A stretch of 64,000 nucleotides of DNA from Pseudomonas sp. G34 (GTDB lineage: Bacteria > Pseudomonadota > Gammaproteobacteria > Pseudomonadales > Pseudomonadaceae), in NCBI RefSeq assembly GCF_031119625.1, contig NZ_JAVHZV010000030.1, forward strand, positions 186,001-250,000, written 5' to 3'. A program made the position numbers and the translations under genes. Below the pieces are notes generated by a model, which saw only the letters and a list, made by a program, of their open reading frames with translations, did not search any database and had not been told where the DNA came from. The first letter of the stretch is position 1; every line of letters starts with the position of its first letter. Shown in pieces: positions 60,444 through 64,000 of this stretch.

Positions 60444-61862
60444 TTAGACGCCGAGATAGTCGAGGATGCCTTCCGCGGCATTGCGCCCTTCGTAGATGGC
60501 GGTAACCACCAGGTCGGAGCCGCGCACCATGTCACCGCCGGCAAACACCTTCGGGTTGCTGGTCTGGTGCTTGAAGGTGGCCTTTTCCGGGGCCACCACG
60601 CGGCCCTGGGTGTCGATACGGATGTCGAACGCCTCGAACCAGGGTGCCGGGCTCGGGCGGAAACCGAAGGCGATCAGCACGGCTTCGGCCGGAATGATCT
60701 CCTCGGAGCCCGGAATCGGCTCGGGGCTGCGACGGCCACGGGCATCCGGCTCGCCAAGACGGGTCTCGACAACCTTGACGCCTTCGACCTTGTCCTCGCC
60801 GACGATGGCGATGGGCTGACGGTTGAACAGGAACTTCACGCCCTCTTCCTTGGCGTTCTTCACTTCCTTGCGCGAGCCCGGCATGTTCGCTTCGTCGCGG
60901 CGATAGGCGCAGGTCACCGCCTTGGCGCCCTGGCGAATCGAGGTGCGGTTGCAGTCCATCGCGGTGTCGCCACCGCCGAGCACCACCACGCGCTTGCCCT
61001 TCAGGTCGACGAAATCTTCCGGCGCCTTCTCGAAGCCGAGGTTGCGGTTGACGTTGGCGATCAGGAAGTCCAGCGCATCGTGCACGCCTGGCAGGTCTTC
61101 GCCCGGGAAACCACCCTTCATGTAGGTGTAGGTGCCCATGCCCATGAACACGGCATCGTACTCATCCAGCAGCTGCTGCATGGCGATGTCCTTGCCGATC
61201 TCGGTGTTCAGGCGGAACTCGATGCCCATGCCGGTGAAGACTTCGCGGCGATTGCTCAGCACGCTCTTTTCCAGCTTGAACTCGGGGATGCCGAAGGTCA
61301 GCAGACCGCCGATTTCCGGGTTCTTGTCGAACACCACCGGGGTCACCCCGTTGCGCACCAGAATATCCGCGCAGCCCAGGCCAGCCGGGCCGGCACCGAT
61401 GATGGCGACGCGCTTGCCGGTCGGTTTGACCTTGGACATGTCCGGGCGCCAGCCCATGGCGAAGGCGGTATCGGTGATGTACTTCTCCACCGAACCGATG
61501 GTCACCGCGCCAAAGCCGTCATTGAGGGTACAGGCGCCCTCGCACAGACGATCCTGCGGGCACACGCGGCCGCAGACTTCTGGCAGGGTGTTGGTCTGGT
61601 GGCTGAGTTCGGCGGCGGCCAGGATGTTGCCTTCGGAAACCAGCTTCAACCAGTTGGGAATGAAGTTGTGCACCGGGCACTTCCATTCGCAATACGGGTT
61701 GCCGCAGCCCAGGCAGCGGTGCGCCTGCTCGCCGGCCTGCGCCGGTTTGAAGGTGTCGTAGATCTCGACGAATTCTTTCTTGCGCTGACGCAGCAGCTTC
61801 TTCTTCGGGTCTTTGCGCCCGACTTCGATGAACTGGAAGTCGTTATTCAGACGTTCAGCCAT
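60444..61862 (-). CDS. gltD: Glutamate synthase small (beta) subunit
   Basis: 472 residues. The N-terminal [4Fe-4S] region has CLGCGNPYCEWKCP and CGRVCPQDRLCEGAC, followed by the FAD motif VAIIGAGPAGLGCAD and the NADPH motif VVVLGGGDTAMDCNRT. Transfers electrons from NADPH to the GltB subunit for glutamate formation from glutamine and 2-oxoglutarate. ATG 61862; the gene lies 102 bases after gltB on the same strand, the usual gltBD order. Confidence 0.97.
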   Translation of the reverse strand: MAERLNNDFQFIEVGRKDPKKKLLRQRKKEFVEIYDTFKPAQAGEQAHRCLGCGNPYCEWKCPVHNFIPNWLKLVSEGNILAAAELSHQTNTLPEVCGRVCPQDRLCEGACTLNDGFGAVTIGSVEKYITDTAFAMGWRPDMSKVKPTGKRVAIIGAGPAGLGCADILVRNGVTPVVFDKNPEIGGLLTFGIPEFKLEKSVLSNRREVFTGMGIEFRLNTEIGKDIAMQQLLDEYDAVFMGMGTYTYMKGGFPGEDLPGVHDALDFLIANVNRNLGFEKAPEDFVDLKGKRVVVLGGGDTAMDCNRTSIRQGAKAVTCAYRRDEANMPGSRKEVKNAKEEGVKFLFNRQPIAIVGEDKVEGVKVVETRLGEPDARGRRSPEPIPGSEEIIPAEAVLIAFGFRPSPAPWFEAFDIRIDTQGRVVAPEKATFKHQTSNPKVFAGGDMVRGSDLVVTAIYEGRNAAEGILDYLGV

Positions 61863-61964
61863 GTCATAAACCTCTTAGCAGCAGCGCCGAGCGACACGCT
61901 CGACGCGGCAAGACAATCACGTTGAGCGGCGCGCCCTGCCGTCAGGGCCGCCGCTTGAAGCTGC

Positions 61965-64000
61965 TTATTGCGGGTTGGCGCGGATGCTGGAGAGCAGCGA
62001 CTTGAGGTTCGCGGCCTTGGGTTTGACCAGCCAGAACTTGCGCAGGTAGTCGTCCAGGTTTTCCAGCAGATTACGGCCCCACTCGCTCGACGTCTCCTCG
62101 ACGTACTCGACCAGCACGCGCTCCAGGTGGCTACGGTAAGCCTCCATGGACTCGCTGTTGATGCGCTGGATTTCCACCAGCTCGTGGTTCACGCGGTCGT
62201 AGAAGCTGTTGTCCAGGTCGAGCACATAGGCGAAACCGCCGGTCATGCCGGAACCGAAGTTGTAGCCGGTCTTGCCCAGCACGCAGACGAAACCACCGGT
62301 CATGTATTCGCAGCAGTGGTCGCCCACGCCTTCCACCACCGCGTGGGCGCCGGAGTTGCGCACCGCGAAACGCTCACCGGCGGTACCGGCCGCGAACAGC
62401 TTGCCACCGGTGGCGCCGTACAGGCAGGTGTTGCCGATGATCGCGCTGTCCTGGGTTTTGAACGGGCTGCCCTTCGGCGGCACGATCACCAGCTTGCCAG
62501 CGGTCATGCCCTTGCCGACGTAGTCGTTGGCGTCACCTTCGAGATACAGGTTCAGGCCACCGGCGTTCCACACGCCAAAGCTCTGCCCGGCAGTACCCTT
62601 GAAGCGGAAGGTGATCGGCGCCTTGACCATGCCCTGGTTGCCATGCACCCGGGCGATTTCGCCGGACACGCGGGCACCGATGGAGCGATCGCAGTTGCAG
62701 ATGTCCAGCTGGTAGTCGCCGCCACTGGCGCTGTCGATCGCCGACTTGGCCATCGACAGCATCTCTTCGGCCAGCAGGCCCTGGTCGAACGGCGGGTTAC
62801 GGTCGACTTCACAGAACTGCGGCTTGTCGGCCGGGATATGGTCGCTACCGAGCAGCGGGGTCAGATCCAGGTGGTTCTGCTTGGCGCTTTCGCCCGGCAG
62901 GATTTCCAGCAGGTCGGTACGACCGATCAGCTCACCCAGGCTGCGCACGCCCAGCTTGGCCAGCCACTCGCGGGTTTCTTCGGCGACATAGGTGAAGAAA
63001 TTCACCACCATGTCGACGGTGCCGATGAAGTGATCCTTGCGCAGCTTGTCGTTCTGGGTGGCCACGCCGGTGGCGCAGTTGTTCAGGTGGCAGATGCGCA
63101 GGTACTTGCAGCCCAGGGCGACCATTGGCGCGGTGCCGAAGCCAAAGCTCTCGGCACCGAGAATCGCCGCCTTGATCACGTCGAGGCCGGTTTTCAGGCC
63201 GCCATCGGTCTGTACCCGCACCTTGCCGCGCAGGTCGTTGCCGCGCAACGTCTGGTGGGTTTCGGCGAGGCCGAGCTCCCAGGGCGCGCCGGCGTACTTG
63301 ATGGAAGTTAGCGGCGAAGCGCCGGTGCCGCCGTCGTAGCCGGAAATGGTGATCAGGTCGGCGTAGGCCTTGGCGACACCCGCGGCGATGGTACCGACGC
63401 CCGCTTCGGAGACCAGCTTGACCGACACCAGGGCGCTGGGGTTGACCTGCTTGAGGTCATAGATCAGCTGCGCCAGGTCTTCGATCGAGTAGATGTCGTG
63501 GTGCGGCGGCGGCGAGATCAGCGTCACGCCCGGTACGGCGTAGCGCAGCTTGGCGATCAGGCCGTTGACCTTGCCGCCCGGCAGCTGGCCGCCTTCGCCT
63601 GGCTTGGCACCCTGGGCCACCTTGATCTGCAGCACTTCGGCATTGACCAGGTATTCCGGGGTGACCCCGAAACGGCCGGTGGCGATCTGCTTGATCTTCG
63701 AGCTCTTGATGGTGCCGTAACGGGCCGGGTCTTCACCGCCCTCGCCGGAGTTGGAGCGCGCGCCGAGGCGGTTCATCGCCTCGGCCAGGGCTTCGTGAGC
63801 CTCTGGCGACAGCGCGCCCAGGGAGATACCGGCAGCATCGAAACGCTTGAAGATCGCTTCCAGCGGCTCGACTTCGTCCAGGCTCAGCGGCTGGTCGGCC
63901 AGCTTGACCTGCAGCAGGTCGCGCAGCATCGACACCGGGCGGGTATCCACCAGTTTGGTGTATTCCTTGAAGGTCTCGTAGCTGCCCTGCTTCACCGCCG
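61965..64000 (-). CDS. gltB: Glutamate synthase large (alpha) subunit, C-terminal part
   Basis: The C-terminal roughly 678 residues; the gene continues beyond base 64000, so the N-terminal glutaminase domain is not visible. The FMN synthase domain has KVAQGAKPGEGGQLPGGKV and GYDGGTGASP. The 3Fe-4S cysteines lie in CKYLRICHLNNCATGV, and the GXGXG beta-helix domain includes NTCLYGATGGKLFAAGTAGE. Reading the frame to the window edge shows no stop, and the methionine at 63995 is internal. Confidence 0.97.
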   Translation of the reverse strand, partial: AVKQGSYETFKEYTKLVDTRPVSMLRDLLQVKLADQPLSLDEVEPLEAIFKRFDAAGISLGALSPEAHEALAEAMNRLGARSNSGEGGEDPARYGTIKSSKIKQIATGRFGVTPEYLVNAEVLQIKVAQGAKPGEGGQLPGGKVNGLIAKLRYAVPGVTLISPPPHHDIYSIEDLAQLIYDLKQVNPSALVSVKLVSEAGVGTIAAGVAKAYADLITISGYDGGTGASPLTSIKYAGAPWELGLAETHQTLRGNDLRGKVRVQTDGGLKTGLDVIKAAILGAESFGFGTAPMVALGCKYLRICHLNNCATGVATQNDKLRKDHFIGTVDMVVNFFTYVAEETREWLAKLGVRSLGELIGRTDLLEILPGESAKQNHLDLTPLLGSDHIPADKPQFCEVDRNPPFDQGLLAEEMLSMAKSAIDSASGGDYQLDICNCDRSIGARVSGEIARVHGNQGMVKAPITFRFKGTAGQSFGVWNAGGLNLYLEGDANDYVGKGMTAGKLVIVPPKGSPFKTQDSAIIGNTCLYGATGGKLFAAGTAGERFAVRNSGAHAVVEGVGDHCCEYMTGGFVCVLGKTGYNFGSGMTGGFAYVLDLDNSFYDRVNHELVEIQRINSESMEAYRSHLERVLVEYVEETSSEWGRNLLENLDDYLRKFWLVKPKAANLKSLLSSIRANPQ

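Overview
The window is about 64 kb of high-GC gammaproteobacterial chromosome, most likely from Pseudomonas in the broad sense. The evidence is the pepP-ygfB-(ZapB-like)-zapA-6S RNA-ygfA block, the rho-trxA-ppx block, the style of 6S RNA and the REP-type palindromes with 'gtgggagcg' arms. I cannot assign a species. No rRNA, tRNA, CRISPR array, transposase or prophage gene was seen. Both ends cut genes: pepP on the left and gltB on the right.

Left part (1-30.6 kb), mostly housekeeping. pepP, ygfB, a coiled-coil protein, zapA, ssrS (6S RNA), 5-formyl-THF cyclo-ligase, a 43-residue membrane protein, an EVE-domain protein, a FliL-like exported protein and a quinone oxidoreductase come first. A three-gene operon follows: a CstA-type permease, a cory-CC-star protein and an ArsA-type ATPase, preceded by a long structured leader. 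Next are a ferredoxin-type reductase with ubiD, rho, trxA, ppx, a NhaP2-type K+/H+ antiporter, mscK overlapping selO, a small unknown protein, a ccdAB toxin-antitoxin pair, an OsmC-YcaO protein, a BCCT transporter, a lipase-like hydrolase, trxC and a ParA-family ATPase.

Middle part (30.8-58.7 kb), a biosynthetic cluster. About 29 genes look like an aryl polyene (APE) pigment locus joined to dialkylresorcinol (DAR) genes. The first operon (30.8-49.8 kb) is tightly overlapped. It holds a chain-length-factor-like protein, acyltransferases, two ACPs, an AMP-ligase fused to a FabZ-like dehydratase, a glycosyltransferase, an aromatic amino acid lyase, a thioesterase, a LolA-like carrier, an MMPL exporter, a CPA2-like antiporter, a flavoprotein with halogenase motifs, a methyltransferase, a lipoprotein, two ketosynthases, a dehydratase, a ketoreductase and two small exported proteins. 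A reverse-strand isoprenylcysteine-methyltransferase-like gene separates it from a second operon (50.4-54.8 kb) with a dehydratase-like protein, an ABC transporter pair, a third ACP, a third ketosynthase and a second chain-length-factor-like protein. A convergent operon (58.7-55.2 kb, minus strand) encodes DarA, DarB, a 135-residue unknown protein and a BtrH-domain protein. The likely product, by inference, is an aryl polyene carboxylic acid esterified to a dialkylresorcinol, comparable in logic to flexirubin or arcuflavin, and exported to the outer membrane. The flavoprotein raises the possibility of a halogenated aryl head group.

Right part (58.7-64 kb): a DUF2141 exported protein, hemE, gltD and the 3' part of gltB. 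In P. aeruginosa PAO1 the hemE-gltD-gltB block (PA5034-PA5036) is about 200 genes away from rho-trxA-ppx (PA5239-PA5241), so gene order here differs from that reference, and the pigment cluster lies between the two conserved blocks.
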